64,000 nucleotides of DNA from Dehalococcoides mccartyi CG5 (GTDB lineage: Bacteria > Chloroflexota > Dehalococcoidia > Dehalococcoidales > Dehalococcoidaceae). Shown here piece by piece: positions 7,621 through 16,263 of the stretch. Under the pieces are notes generated by a model. That model was not told the DNA's origin and did no database searches. It saw nothing but the letters and a program-made list of their open reading frames with translations. Where the stretch lies: positions 496,001 to 560,000 of the forward strand of contig NZ_CP006951.1 in the NCBI RefSeq assembly GCF_000830885.1, given 5' to 3'. How positions within the stretch are numbered: the stretch's first letter is position 1; each line of letters begins with the position of its first letter. The translations under genes and the position numbers were made by a program.

Positions 7621-8547
7621 ATGGAAATCCTGCTGATATTCCTGCTGGCGCTTGTTATTGATATGGTCTTTGGTGACCCTCCAAATGCCTTTCACCCGGT
7701 AGCTTATATGGGCAAGGTAATTTCCCTGTTTGAACGGGCAGGCTTTAAAGGCGGCAAGGGATACCAGTTTGTTTATGGGATAGTCATGGTTATTTTCACC
7801 ATGGCACTATTTTTCGTACCGGTATATTTCCTGCTGGACTGGTTGCAGGGGATAAATAGTATAGTTTACATAATAGTTTCAGCTATACTCTTTAAGATGT
7901 GTTTTACGGTTACCGGGCTGCGGAAAGCAGCTTTGCTTATTAAGCGATTGTTAGAAAAAGATGACATTGCCCAAGCTCGTTTTGAACTTCGGTCTCTGGT
8001 TTCACGGGATACGTCCAAACTGCCCCAGCCTAAACTGGTAGCGGCGGCAGTGGAATCTGTGGCGGAGAGTATCGGAGACGGGTTTGTGGCTCCGCTCTTT
8101 TTCTTTCTCATATTCGGTGTCCCCGGCGTTATGGCATACCGGGTAGTGAGTACTTTTGACAGCATGGTGGGCTACCGCGGAAAATACGAATATCTGGGCA
8201 AATTTGCTGCCAGATTTGATGATGTGCTTAATTTTATACCGGCCCGACTGTCTGCCTTGTGTATACTGGTTGCCAGCTTCTTTGGGCGTTACAGCCCCGC
8301 AGGGGCATGGCGGATAATGTGGCGTGACCATGGGAAGACCCAAAGCCCCAATGCGGGCTGGCCTATGGCTACTGCGGCAGGTGCCCTTGAAGTTTGCTTG
8401 GAAAAAGTGGGACACTACTCTCTGGGGGATGATATAAGACCGTTGCTTCCCCAAACTATCAGCTGTTCGCTTGTGCTTATAAACAATGCGGGCTGTATCT
8501 GGGTTTTAATAAGCGTGGGAGTGATTTATTTTGCCCGTATTGCCTAA
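7621..8547 (+). CDS. cbiB: Adenosylcobinamide-phosphate synthase
   Basis: A 308-residue membrane protein that condenses adenosylcobyric acid with aminopropanol phosphate. The CbiB N terminus is recognisable: ALVIDMVFGDPPNAFHPVAY, matching the family pattern D-xx-FGDPP-xxxHPV. Four or more hydrophobic stretches follow. Later segments include SRDTSKL (SRDT) near residue 122, VAESIGDGFVAPLFF, and PNAGWPMATAAGAL, all typical of the family. It begins 2 bases after cbiZ and overlaps cobD by 17 bases. Confidence 0.93.
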   Translation: MEILLIFLLALVIDMVFGDPPNAFHPVAYMGKVISLFERAGFKGGKGYQFVYGIVMVIFTMALFFVPVYFLLDWLQGINSIVYIIVSAILFKMCFTVTGLRKAALLIKRLLEKDDIAQARFELRSLVSRDTSKLPQPKLVAAAVESVAESIGDGFVAPLFFFLIFGVPGVMAYRVVSTFDSMVGYRGKYEYLGKFAARFDDVLNFIPARLSALCILVASFFGRYSPAGAWRIMWRDHGKTQSPNAGWPMATAAGALEVCLEKVGHYSLGDDIRPLLPQTISCSLVLINNAGCIWVLISVGVIYFARIA

Positions 8548-9637
8548 ACCGCAGCTGGAAAAACTAAAGCCATGTTACCATGGAGGCCCTAACTATGCCG
8601 AGCTTAAAAAACTGGGTATAAGCCCTGATGCGGTTATGGATTTTTCGGTTAGCTCAAACCCGTATCCGGCACCGGTGGAACTTAAAGAAGCTTTGTCTTC
8701 TCTGGTTATTGACCGCTACCCGGACTCTGAGTCTGCTGAACTCAAAGAATATCTGGCGGGGAGGCTTTCGCTGAAACCCGAAAACCTGATTATAGGCAGC
8801 GGCTCTATGGAGGTTATCCGTCTGGTGGCTGGGGCATATTTCGGGGTGGGGGATACAGTGCTGATACTTAAACCCACTTTTGGCGAGTATGAACTGGCGG
8901 TGGAAGTAGCCGGTGCCGACATAATTGAACAGTGGGCAGATGAAGAGAGCGGCTTTAAGTTTGATTTGGATTTAACCTGCCGCATTATTAAAAAACATCA
9001 ACCCAAAGCGGTATTTATTTGTAATCCCAACAATCCTACCGGGGTTTATCTTTCCAAAGCAGATATTGAAAAAGTGCTGAATGTCTGCACTGATACACTG
9101 CTGGTGCTGGATGAGGCCTATATAGCTTTTGCTGAAGATTGCTGGAAATCAGCAGATTTGCTTGATTCGGACAATCTAATAGTTATTCGCTCTATGACCA
9201 AAGATTGTGCTCTGGCCGGGCTAAGGTTGGGTTACGGCATGGCCTCGGCAGAGATAATAGCCAACCTGAAAAAGATTTGCCCCCCATGGAACGTGAATGC
9301 CGCTGCCCAAAAAGCAGGGCTGGTTTGCCTGCGTCATCCCAGCTATCTGGCGGAATCTGAAAAGAAGATAAAGGCCTCTAAAGAGTATTTGATGCAGGGT
9401 TTTATAAGGCTGGGTTTCAGTGTGTTTCCGTCTGAGACCAATTTTTTCCTGCTGAAGGTAAGGAGTGCTGCAGATTTTCGTTCAGCATTCCTTAAATATG
9501 GGTTGATGGTGCGGGACTGCACTTCATTTGGTCTGCCCCAATACGTGCGTATAGCTCCCCGTACCCAAAGTGAGTGTGAACACCTGCTTGAGGTTAGTGT
9601 TGAATTAAAAAGTAAGTCTGAGATTTATCCAGCCTGA
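8531..9637 (+). CDS. cobD: L-threonine-O-3-phosphate decarboxylase (aminotransferase fold)
   Basis: A 368-residue fold-type I PLP enzyme. By context it is CobD, making (R)-1-aminopropan-2-ol phosphate for CbiB; by sequence alone it could also be histidinol-phosphate aminotransferase. The N terminus has YHGGPNYAELKKLG and DFSVSSNPYPAP as in CobD. The PLP site shows FICNPNNPTGVY, LVLDEAYIAF and the Schiff-base lysine in SMTKDCALAGLRLGY. The TTG start at 8531 lies inside the end of cbiB, with GGGAG about 10 bases upstream; TTG 8540 is also possible. Confidence 0.85.
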   Translation: MPVLPKPQLEKLKPCYHGGPNYAELKKLGISPDAVMDFSVSSNPYPAPVELKEALSSLVIDRYPDSESAELKEYLAGRLSLKPENLIIGSGSMEVIRLVAGAYFGVGDTVLILKPTFGEYELAVEVAGADIIEQWADEESGFKFDLDLTCRIIKKHQPKAVFICNPNNPTGVYLSKADIEKVLNVCTDTLLVLDEAYIAFAEDCWKSADLLDSDNLIVIRSMTKDCALAGLRLGYGMASAEIIANLKKICPPWNVNAAAQKAGLVCLRHPSYLAESEKKIKASKEYLMQGFIRLGFSVFPSETNFFLLKVRSAADFRSAFLKYGLMVRDCTSFGLPQYVRIAPRTQSECEHLLEVSVELKSKSEIYPA

Positions 9638-9666
9638 TTGACTGGCAGGGTTTTGTCTGATATAGT
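9638..9666 (+). promoter_or_regulatory. Promoter of the cobTSCU operon
   Basis: TTGACT (9638-9643), 17 bases, TATAGT (9661-9666). A start near 9673 fits the beginning of the riboswitch. Confidence 0.7.
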
Positions 9667-9672
9667 TTTTAA

Positions 9673-9858
9673 TGGTGATTAACAAACGGAACACGGTTTG
9701 AATCCGTGGCGGTCCCGCCGCTGTGACTGGGGACTTCGGTTTCTTTAAAGCACTTTTTGTGCAACCACTGTTGGAGTAGTACTCTGATGGGAAGGGTGAA
9801 ACCGGGGGATAATCCGGAAGCCAGAAGACGTGTTACCACCAAACCGGATACCTGATGG
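9673..9858 (+). promoter_or_regulatory. Cobalamin riboswitch 3 (cobT leader)
   Basis: The core GGCGGTCCCGCCGCTGTGAC (9708-9727) is close to the classic B12 box, and GGAAGCCAGAAGACGTG follows about 90 bases later. Between them is a longer variable arm than in the two btuF riboswitches. The following hairpin at 9860 indicates transcriptional control. The core differs from the tandem pair, so this one was not produced by the same duplication. Confidence 0.9.
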
Positions 9859-9859
9859 T

Positions 9860-9913
9860 AAAGGGGCCGGCTCATCTTGAAGATATTTTGAGATGTGCCA
9901 GCCCCTTTTTTAT
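9860..9913 (+). terminator. Attenuator terminator of riboswitch 3
   Basis: GGGGCCGGCTCATCTT pairs imperfectly with GAGATGTGCCAGCCCC across a short loop, followed by a run of seven T. About 95 bases without a convincing gene separate it from cobT; they hold GAGGAGG near 9930 but no ATG/GTG/TTG start at the right distance. Confidence 0.75.
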
Positions 9914-10009
9914 TTGGGCAGGCGCCAGAGGAGGACAAACTGAGCATAGCCTGAAGTGCAAAACCGGATATATATTAACCCAATTTATTTATAAAGGAGT
10001 TTTAAAAAT

Positions 10010-11068
10010 ATGGAACTATTAAACGCAACACTTGCAAAGATATACGGGCTGGATAAAGAAGCCATGGTCAAGGCTCAGGCACATCAGGATATCCTGATCA
10101 AACCACAGGGTTCTCTGGGCAAACTGGAAGCTATTGTGGTGCAACTGGCAGGTATTCAGGGTGATGCCAAACCAAAAACCGCCAAAAAAGCCATTATAAC
10201 CATGGCTGGTGACCACGGCATTATTGACGAAAAGTTTCACAACTGGCCGAAAGAAGTAACTGTCCAGATGCTGCAAAATTTTGCTCATGGCGGTGCAGCC
10301 ATAAATGTCCTTTCCCGGCAGGTAGGGGCGCGTAACGTGGTAGTTGCGTTAGGTGTGGCTACTCCCATGGCTGCAGACCCGAATATAATTAACCGGAATA
10401 TTGCACCCGGTACCAACAATATGGTTCATGGCCCGGCTATGACCCGTGAACAGGCTGTAAAGGCTATTGAGGTGGGCATAGAGATTGTAAACGCCGAGGT
10501 CAAGAAGGGGCTGGATCTGGTAGGTACCGGTGATATGGGTATTGGCAATACTTCTCCGTCTGCTGCTATCTGCTCTGTTATTACCGGGCGGTCACTTGAA
10601 GATGTAACCGGGCGCGGCACAGGTGCTTCTGATGAGCAGATGAAGCTGAAACGCAACGCTATTGCCAAAGCTATTTCCCTGAATAACCCTGATGCTAAAG
10701 ATGCGATTGATGTATTATCTAAAGTGGGCGGCTATGAAATTGGCGGTCTGGCAGGAGTAATACTGGGTGCGGCGGCTAATAGAGTGGCGGTGGTTGTAGA
10801 CGGCTTTATCTCCGGTGCGGCGGCTCTTATTGCTTATACCATCTGCCCGCAGGTAAAAGACTTCATGTTTGCCGCTCACCAGTCAGTAGAGCCCGGACAC
10901 CGTATCCTGCTTGAGCATATGGGGCTGGATGCTATTTTGAAAATGGATATGCGTCTGGGTGAAGGAACGGGTGCGGCTCTTGCCATGAATATTATAGAAG
11001 CAGCTAACCGTATCCAGCACGAGATGGCCTCCTTTGCAGATGCAGGGGTTTCCGAAAAGCAAAGTTAG
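10010..11068 (+). CDS. cobT: Nicotinate-nucleotide-dimethylbenzimidazole phosphoribosyltransferase
   Basis: A 352-residue CobT that makes alpha-ribazole phosphate from nicotinate mononucleotide and a lower-ligand base, normally 5,6-dimethylbenzimidazole. Visible family segments are KPQGSLGKLE (near residue 31), TMAGDHGIIDE, GTGDMGIGNTSPS and the C-terminal MRLGEGTGAALAM holding the catalytic glutamate. The start has a good AAAGGAG site. No base-synthesis gene (bluB or bza) is in this window, so the lower ligand is probably salvaged. Confidence 0.95.
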   Translation: MELLNATLAKIYGLDKEAMVKAQAHQDILIKPQGSLGKLEAIVVQLAGIQGDAKPKTAKKAIITMAGDHGIIDEKFHNWPKEVTVQMLQNFAHGGAAINVLSRQVGARNVVVALGVATPMAADPNIINRNIAPGTNNMVHGPAMTREQAVKAIEVGIEIVNAEVKKGLDLVGTGDMGIGNTSPSAAICSVITGRSLEDVTGRGTGASDEQMKLKRNAIAKAISLNNPDAKDAIDVLSKVGGYEIGGLAGVILGAAANRVAVVVDGFISGAAALIAYTICPQVKDFMFAAHQSVEPGHRILLEHMGLDAILKMDMRLGEGTGAALAMNIIEAANRIQHEMASFADAGVSEKQS

Positions 11069-11076
11069 GTGTATTC

Positions 11077-11085
11077 TGGTATAAT
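11077..11085 (+). promoter_or_regulatory. Possible internal promoter before cobS
   Basis: An extended -10 TGGTATAAT lies 22 bases before the cobS start codon; no clear -35. It would allow cobSCU expression apart from the riboswitch. Confidence 0.4.
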
Positions 11086-11107
11086 CCCGGGTTAAGGAAA
11101 TGTATAT

Positions 11108-11872
11108 ATGGGTTCATTTTTAGCGGCTTTCCGCTTTCTTACCAACATACCTGTACCCTGGCTGAAAGAAGACTGGCAGGGGGAGAAGTCACGGCTGGAT
11201 TTTGCCCGCTCACTCGGCTTCTACCCCCTGGTGGGTTTGATTATCGGGCTGATACTGGTCGGTTTGGGCTGGGTTTTCAGCCTTTTTTTACCTGATGTAT
11301 TGACCGCCGCTTTGCTGACAATAAGCTTGGTGATAATTACAGGCGGTTTACATCTGGATGGTTTGACAGATACCTTTGACGGAATAGCCGCCGGTCATAA
11401 GTCATTTGAACGCGCCCAGGAGGTAATGCACCTGCCGGGAGTGGGGGCTATAGGTGTGCTGGCGGCAATATGCCTTTTGCTTTTAAAATTTTCTGCTGTC
11501 CTAAGCCTGCCTTCGGAAAGTTTTATCACAGGTCTTATTTTGTTCCCGTTAATCAGCCGCTGGGCTATGGTCTATGCGGTGGTTAAGTATCCCTATGTCA
11601 GGTCACAGGGTTTGGGCAAAGAGCTTAAAGGCGAAACTGCCAAAGCCAGTTTGTGGTGTGCTACTATTTTCTGCCTGACAGTTTGCGTAGTTTTAGGCGG
11701 CTGGGCAGGGTTTCTGGCTATGTTTGGGAGCTGGTTGCTGGTTATGTATCTGGCATCTTTCTTCAAACGCAGACTGGGTGGTCTGAACGGGGATACTTAC
11801 GGTTCAATTAACGAATTTACCGAGGTAGCAGCACTGGTGTTTATAGTGGCCTTATCCGGGTATTTCAGCTAG
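11108..11872 (+). CDS. cobS: Adenosylcobinamide-GDP ribazoletransferase (cobalamin synthase)
   Basis: A 254-residue polytopic membrane protein that joins adenosylcobinamide-GDP to alpha-ribazole, the last assembly step. The acidic metal-binding motif GGLHLDGLTDTFDG is near residue 79. FLTNIPVPW at residues 11-19 and RLGGLNGDTYGSINEFTE near the C terminus are also typical of CobS. The start has AAGGAA upstream, and the gene lies 39 bases after cobT. Confidence 0.94.
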   Translation: MGSFLAAFRFLTNIPVPWLKEDWQGEKSRLDFARSLGFYPLVGLIIGLILVGLGWVFSLFLPDVLTAALLTISLVIITGGLHLDGLTDTFDGIAAGHKSFERAQEVMHLPGVGAIGVLAAICLLLLKFSAVLSLPSESFITGLILFPLISRWAMVYAVVKYPYVRSQGLGKELKGETAKASLWCATIFCLTVCVVLGGWAGFLAMFGSWLLVMYLASFFKRRLGGLNGDTYGSINEFTEVAALVFIVALSGYFS

Positions 11873-11890
11873 GTCAGAGGAGCGTTTGAT

Positions 11891-12493
11891 ATGAAGCTGA
11901 TAATGGTACGTCACGGTGAGACAGAAACAGATAATTGCCGCCGTTACTGGGGGCACAGTGATATCGGGCTCTCAGACTGCGGGCATGCTCAGGCAAACTC
12001 CCTTCGCGAATATCTGGCTTCGGTAAAGATAGATGCCATTTATTCCAGCCCACTTAAACGCTGTATGGAAACTGCCGAAACCATCGCCTACGGACGGCCT
12101 CTTTTGGTCAATAAAAATAATGATCTGAAAGAGATAGATTTTGGACGGGTGGAAGGCCTTACCTACGATGATGTAGTGGAACGCTACCCTGATATAGCCC
12201 AAAAATGGGCTGAAGGCAGCTTTGACGTGCACTTTCCTGACGGGGAAAGTATGGCACATTTTGCCCAGAGAGTAATCAAATTTGTAAAAATGCTTTCCAA
12301 GCACAAAAGTGACGATACTCTACTGGTAGTGGGGCATGGGGGTGTTTTCCGTATCCTGATATGCCATTTTCTGGGTATTGAGTATAAACACTGGTGGCAG
12401 TTTATACTGGGGGTGGGTTCGGTAACTGTTTTGGATATTTACCCGGAGGGGTCTATACTGGAAAAACTGAACGATAACTCCCATCTGGACTGA
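11891..12493 (+). CDS. cobC: Alpha-ribazole phosphatase (histidine phosphatase family)
   Basis: A 200-residue histidine-phosphatase superfamily protein. The catalytic motif MVRHGETET is at residues 5-13, the acidic segment LKEIDFGRVEG near residue 77 and the second catalytic histidine in VVGHGGVF near residue 149. Between cobS and cobU the likely job is removing phosphate from alpha-ribazole phosphate (or from adenosylcobalamin phosphate). Sequence alone does not exclude a phosphoglycerate mutase-like activity. GAGGAG precedes the ATG. Confidence 0.85.
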   Translation: MKLIMVRHGETETDNCRRYWGHSDIGLSDCGHAQANSLREYLASVKIDAIYSSPLKRCMETAETIAYGRPLLVNKNNDLKEIDFGRVEGLTYDDVVERYPDIAQKWAEGSFDVHFPDGESMAHFAQRVIKFVKMLSKHKSDDTLLVVGHGGVFRILICHFLGIEYKHWWQFILGVGSVTVLDIYPEGSILEKLNDNSHLD

Positions 12494-12546
12494 TTTCAGG
12501 TATATGCTCAGGCAGGGCGTTTTTATAATACCGGAGGGGTAGCAAA

Positions 12547-13113
12547 ATGAATTATTTACTTATTGGCGGTGCCCGAAGCGGCAAGAGCAGTTATGCTGAA
12601 GAATTGGCCAAGTCCATAGGCGGCAAGGTCGTATTTGTAGCTACCGCCGAAGCCGGTGATGAAGAAATGAAAACCCGTATCCTGCGGCATCAGCAGGCCC
12701 GTCCGGCCGAATGGGGTCTTATAGAGGCCAGTTTGCAGGTGGGTGAAAAAATAAGCGCCCATGGAGGTAGTGCCGGCGTGGTCATACTGGATTGCATTAC
12801 CCTGCTGGTAAATAACATAATGTGCAAGTATATGCTTGAACACGGTGATGAACTTACGGGTGAGGCGGCAGATTATCTGGATGCCGAGGTTAAAAAAGAA
12901 ATAAATGGCATAATAAATGCTATGAAAAAAACGGGTGCATCATTTATTGTAGTAACCAATGATGTAGGTGCTGGTCTTATTCCGCCCAATGCCATGGCCA
13001 GAATTTACCGTGATTTACTAGGCAGGGCAAACCAAATGCTGGGTGCATATGTGGAATACGTTTATCTGATGGTAGCCGGACTGCCCATGCAGGTGAAACC
13101 CTTGTTGCGTTAG
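12547..13113 (+). CDS. cobU: Adenosylcobinamide kinase / adenosylcobinamide-phosphate guanylyltransferase
   Basis: A 188-residue bifunctional enzyme that phosphorylates adenosylcobinamide and adds GMP. The P-loop is GGARSGKSSYAEEL at residues 6-19, followed by FVATAEAGDEEM and RHQQARP, where the guanylylated histidine of the family sits. LDCITLLVNN and VTNDVGAGLIPPN are further conserved blocks. A strong GGAGGGG site precedes the start, and TATAAT (12524-12529) before it may be a weak internal promoter. It closes the operon. Confidence 0.94.
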   Translation: MNYLLIGGARSGKSSYAEELAKSIGGKVVFVATAEAGDEEMKTRILRHQQARPAEWGLIEASLQVGEKISAHGGSAGVVILDCITLLVNNIMCKYMLEHGDELTGEAADYLDAEVKKEINGIINAMKKTGASFIVVTNDVGAGLIPPNAMARIYRDLLGRANQMLGAYVEYVYLMVAGLPMQVKPLLR

Positions 13114-13140
13114 TGGCAGTTTTGTGGCCAGCAGAGTATT

Positions 13141-13168
13141 AAAAAACCCCCGGGTAACGGGGGTTTTT
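13141..13168. terminator. Bidirectional terminator between cobU and trxA
   Basis: AAAAAACCCCCG, loop GGTAA, CGGGGGTTTTT: a 6-bp GC stem flanked by A and T runs, so it can stop transcripts of both converging genes. Confidence 0.85.
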
Positions 13169-13188
13169 GATTTTTGGTATTAGGAGAG

Positions 13189-13512
13189 CTACTTCTGGAT
13201 TAGCTGGTCAATCTTCTGGCTCAGGGCAGATTCAGGTACCGCACCCACCACCATATCAGCTACCTGACCGCCTTTGAAAAACAGCAGGGTGGGTATGGAC
13301 ATGACCCGGTATTGGGTAGCGGTGGTTTTATTTTCATCTACATTCAGTTTGCAGAACTTAAATTTACCCGCGTATTTAGTAGATAGTTTGTCAATTATGG
13401 GGGCTACCATACGGCAGGGACCGCACCACGGAGCCCAAAAATCTACCAGTACGGGTTTATCTGATTTCAATACCTCAGCAGCAAAGCTCTGGTCGGTTAT
13501 TTCCATTACCAT
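13189..13512 (-). CDS. trxA: Thioredoxin
   Basis: A 107-residue thioredoxin that reduces protein disulfides in the cytoplasm. The active site is [14 protein letters not shown] near residue 26, and the cis-proline segment MSIPTLLFF is near residue 74. ATG 13512 is chosen over 13575 because TAAGGAG lies 7-8 bases upstream and the length then fits the family. It converges on cobU and has its own promoter. Confidence 0.96.
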   Translation of the reverse strand: MVMEITDQSFAAEVLKSDKPVLVDFWAPWCGPCRMVAPIIDKLSTKYAGKFKFCKLNVDENKTTATQYRVMSIPTLLFFKGGQVADMVVGAVPESALSQKIDQLIQK

Positions 13513-13546
13513 ATCGTTTCTCCTTAGTGTATTAGTGTCTCTTATA

Positions 13547-13575
13547 ATACTACTTTGGCGTTCATTTGCTGTCAA
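13547..13575 (-). promoter_or_regulatory. Promoter of trxA
   Basis: On the minus strand TTGACA (13575-13570), a 17-base spacer and TAGTAT (13552-13547), about 35 bases before the start codon. TATTAT overlaps downstream and is an alternative -10. Confidence 0.6.
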
Positions 13576-13681
13576 GGCGGTTTAACGCCGGTGGCAGGGG
13601 TTTGCCCATTGTTTGGCTTCTTTCACTCGTGTATGGGGCAAAGATTTTTATAGGGAAGGATTTGCGATATAGACACAAGGT

Positions 13682-14827
13682 TTAGACATCGTCATCCTCA
13701 AGGTTGCCGGAATTTGGTACGGCCACTGTTACCATTGTGCCTACGTCCGGTTTTGACTGAATGGAGAGGCGTCCGCCAATAAGTTGAGCCCGTTCCTGCA
13801 TACCGGTCAGTCCCAGTTTGCCCAGAGCGGCCAAATCTCCCACCCGTTCCGGCAGTAAAAACCCTTTGCCGTTGTCCTTCACAGTCAGGGTTGCTTTGTA
13901 TTTGCCGAAGTCTATATAGACCCAAGCCTTAGTTGCCTGGGCGTGCTTGCCTACATTGCGCAGAGACTCCTGAACAATCCGGAATAATACCAGTTCGGTT
14001 TCAGGGGCAAAGCGGCGGATTTCTCCGTTTACATCTATATCAATATTTATGCCGAAGTGTTTTGAAAGGTCAGGTATCAGCCATTCCAGCGCAGGTATCA
14101 ATCCCAGGTCGTCAAGTACCGAAGGCCGCAAATCCTGGGCAAAGCGACGGACTTCACTTAAAGTGCGGTTTATATGGTTCTGCATCTCTTCCAGTTCAGC
14201 CAGATTGTCTTCGCCAAGGTTGGGGTTTTTGGTTACAAAACGGTCTATGGCGCGTGATATTACAATCAGGTCTTGAGCTGTATCATCGTGCAGTTCCTGA
14301 GCAATACGGCGGCGTTCATCTTCCTGGGCTATAGTAATTTGCTTAAGGTAAAAACGCAGGTTTTGCTGCATACGTTGTAGCTCGCGCTGGGCAGTTTCCA
14401 TCTTCAGGTAAGCTTGTTGACGGTGTTTTTTATCAGTTTCATAGCTTTCCAGCCAGAGATTAACTACCAGCCCGATGATAATAATGCCAATAATTTCAAT
14501 AATATCATCAGCTGTAACAGTATCTGTGACGAAAATATTGGGAATAATAATGGCTATAGCCAACAGAAGGGATACAAGACCCGGTCTCAGACCGAATACC
14601 AGAGCTGTATAGGTAACCGGGAGCAACATTATCAGCCGTCCCACCGAATGGCGGGTCAGGTATAGAAAAGAATCAGGGTCAATTTGGCCGATGAATGGCA
14701 ACAACTGAGGGTAATGAAGGAAAAATCCCCCGGTAAACAGAAGCACCAGTATCCAGATATGCACATTGGCAAGTAATCTGGGCAGGCGGCGGATTTGACT
14801 ATAGAGGAAACTAAATACTTTTTTCAT
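13682..14827 (-). CDS. Membrane sensor histidine kinase, NarL/DegS type
   Basis: A 381-residue kinase. Residues 20-125 form several membrane segments with almost no loops, so there is no large external sensor domain. A coiled-coil linker leads to the HisKA_3 box with RIAQELHDDTAQDLI (phosphorylated His near residue 180), and a HATPase domain with DNGKGFLLPERV and LGLTGMQERAQLIGG. It lies 16 bases after the response regulator gene at 14844, so the two are one operon. The signal is unknown. Confidence 0.88.
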   Translation of the reverse strand: MKKVFSFLYSQIRRLPRLLANVHIWILVLLFTGGFFLHYPQLLPFIGQIDPDSFLYLTRHSVGRLIMLLPVTYTALVFGLRPGLVSLLLAIAIIIPNIFVTDTVTADDIIEIIGIIIIGLVVNLWLESYETDKKHRQQAYLKMETAQRELQRMQQNLRFYLKQITIAQEDERRRIAQELHDDTAQDLIVISRAIDRFVTKNPNLGEDNLAELEEMQNHINRTLSEVRRFAQDLRPSVLDDLGLIPALEWLIPDLSKHFGINIDIDVNGEIRRFAPETELVLFRIVQESLRNVGKHAQATKAWVYIDFGKYKATLTVKDNGKGFLLPERVGDLAALGKLGLTGMQERAQLIGGRLSIQSKPDVGTMVTVAVPNSGNLEDDDV

Positions 14828-14843
14828 AAGGTTATATCGGATT

Positions 14844-15518
14844 TCAGGGCAAATCTTCCATGATAAACCAGCCGCGTTTCAGCCCGTAGAGAATAGCTTC
14901 AGTCCGCGAACCTACCGATAACTTTTTGAAAATATTTGAAAGATGGGTCTGGATAGTACGGTTGGATAAATACAGCTGGTCGGCAATATCTTTATTGCTG
15001 ACGCCCCGTGCCGCCATTTTCAATACTTCTATTTCACGTTCGGTAAGCGGGTTTACAGCAGATAGTTCCTCTGTTTTAGCGGCTTTGTTAATCAGCTGGT
15101 CAATAACCCGGCGGGTAGTAGAGGGCTGGAGTACCGATTCGCCGGCATATACAGAGCGGATAGCTTCAAGCAACTGGGTGCCCTTCACGTTTTTCAGCAG
15201 AAAACCGGCGGCACCTGCTTCCAGTATGGCCAGAATATACTGCTCAGATTCGTAAGCTGTAAGTATAAGTATGGCAGTGGTAGGCAGGAGCTGTTTTATC
15301 TGTTTGGTGGCCTCAATTCCATTTAGGCGGGGCATGGCAATATCCATAACTACCACATCAGGGTGAACCTTCATGGACATTTCTACGGCTTCAACTCCGT
15401 CTGAGGCTTCGCCCACCACCATCATGCCGGATTCGCGCTGTATAAGCTCCCGCGTGCCTTCCCGTACGATTACGTGGTCATCTGCCAAAAGCACTTTTAT
15501 CATCTGGGTAGTTTGCAT
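14844..15518 (-). CDS. Response regulator, NarL/LuxR family
   Basis: A 224-residue regulator with a receiver domain (residues 8-125: LLADDHVIVRE, phospho-acceptor Asp in VVVMDIAMPRLNG, Lys in FLLKNVKGTQ) and a LuxR-type HTH (LTEREIEVLKMAARGVSNKD). It is first in the pair with the kinase, with a good GAGGGA site. Target genes cannot be named; the adjacent acs and cob operons are only candidates by position. Confidence 0.92.
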   Translation of the reverse strand: MQTTQMIKVLLADDHVIVREGTRELIQRESGMMVVGEASDGVEAVEMSMKVHPDVVVMDIAMPRLNGIEATKQIKQLLPTTAILILTAYESEQYILAILEAGAAGFLLKNVKGTQLLEAIRSVYAGESVLQPSTTRRVIDQLINKAAKTEELSAVNPLTEREIEVLKMAARGVSNKDIADQLYLSNRTIQTHLSNIFKKLSVGSRTEAILYGLKRGWFIMEDLP

Positions 15519-15536
15519 AATATTTCCCTCGTTCTA

Positions 15537-15565
15537 ATTATATACTCAGGGCAGGTATGGTACAA
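15537..15565 (-). promoter_or_regulatory. Promoter of the two-component operon
   Basis: On the minus strand TTGTAC (15565-15560), 17 bases, perfect TATAAT (15542-15537), some 20 bases before the response regulator start. Confidence 0.65.
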
Positions 15566-15587
15566 CGCATTTATCAGACGGTCTACT

Positions 15588-16232
15588 TTAAAAGGTTTTT
15601 TCAGTAAGCCTGCGGTTAAGGTTTTGGCAGATTTCAGTAATTGCTTCGGTATCCAGATAGCGGGATATGGAGCGGTCAAAGATAATGTTGCCCTCTGGGG
15701 GAAATTCATCATCTCCCTGCCAGAATACCAGCCACAGGGGCAGACGGGGCAGAGCCTGAAAGAGGAAGCTCACATCAGCCTGTTCTGCTTTTTTACCGCC
15801 TAATGAAATAGCAGACAAATTAAGCTTTGCCGGATTTGCGATATAAAGTGCTATAAGGCTTTTTAATACCCGGTTATAGAAAACAGGCTGGTAGTTGGCT
15901 CCTTCAGGCAGTTCTTTAAAACTTATCTGCTCGCGGGAAACCGGTGTGCCGTCTGCCTTTAGCAGGTAATGCAGGATAAGGGCTTCTTCCCGGGGGGACA
16001 GGCTGGTATCCGGGCTGGTGACCGCCGCATTACGGGTGTCTATCTCTACCCTGAACCTGAAATATTTAAGATGAATAAAGGGCGGTTGGAGTACAGCACC
16101 TGCCTGTCGGCTTATTTTATCAAAATCCTGCACGGCCAAAAAATGGCTGCGGTTAAGTTCAAGAGTGCGTTTGGTGGCCAGTTCAAAATTGCGCTGAGCA
16201 GGCAGGTTGAAAACTTCTTTGGGGTTTGTCAT
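15588..16232 (-). CDS. DUF3786-family protein, last gene of the acs operon
   Basis: A 214-residue protein that looks like DUF3786, a family of unknown function from anaerobes. Visible are LSPREEALILHYLLKADG near residue 88 and LPLWLVFWQGDDEFPP near residue 165, followed by FDRSISRYLDTEAI. No Cys cluster or membrane segment is seen. It begins 31 bases after acsC with a strong GGAGGG site, so it probably belongs to the acetyl-CoA synthase operon. Confidence 0.65.
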   Translation of the reverse strand: MTNPKEVFNLPAQRNFELATKRTLELNRSHFLAVQDFDKISRQAGAVLQPPFIHLKYFRFRVEIDTRNAAVTSPDTSLSPREEALILHYLLKADGTPVSREQISFKELPEGANYQPVFYNRVLKSLIALYIANPAKLNLSAISLGGKKAEQADVSFLFQALPRLPLWLVFWQGDDEFPPEGNIIFDRSISRYLDTEAITEICQNLNRRLTEKTF

Positions 16233-16263
16233 CTAACCCTCCAGCTATAAATTAATAAATCAC

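Noticed and set aside
9920-10000. Small ORF after the cobT riboswitch behind GAGGAGG
   Set aside because: No ATG, GTG or TTG lies at a usable distance; a CTG start would give only four codons.
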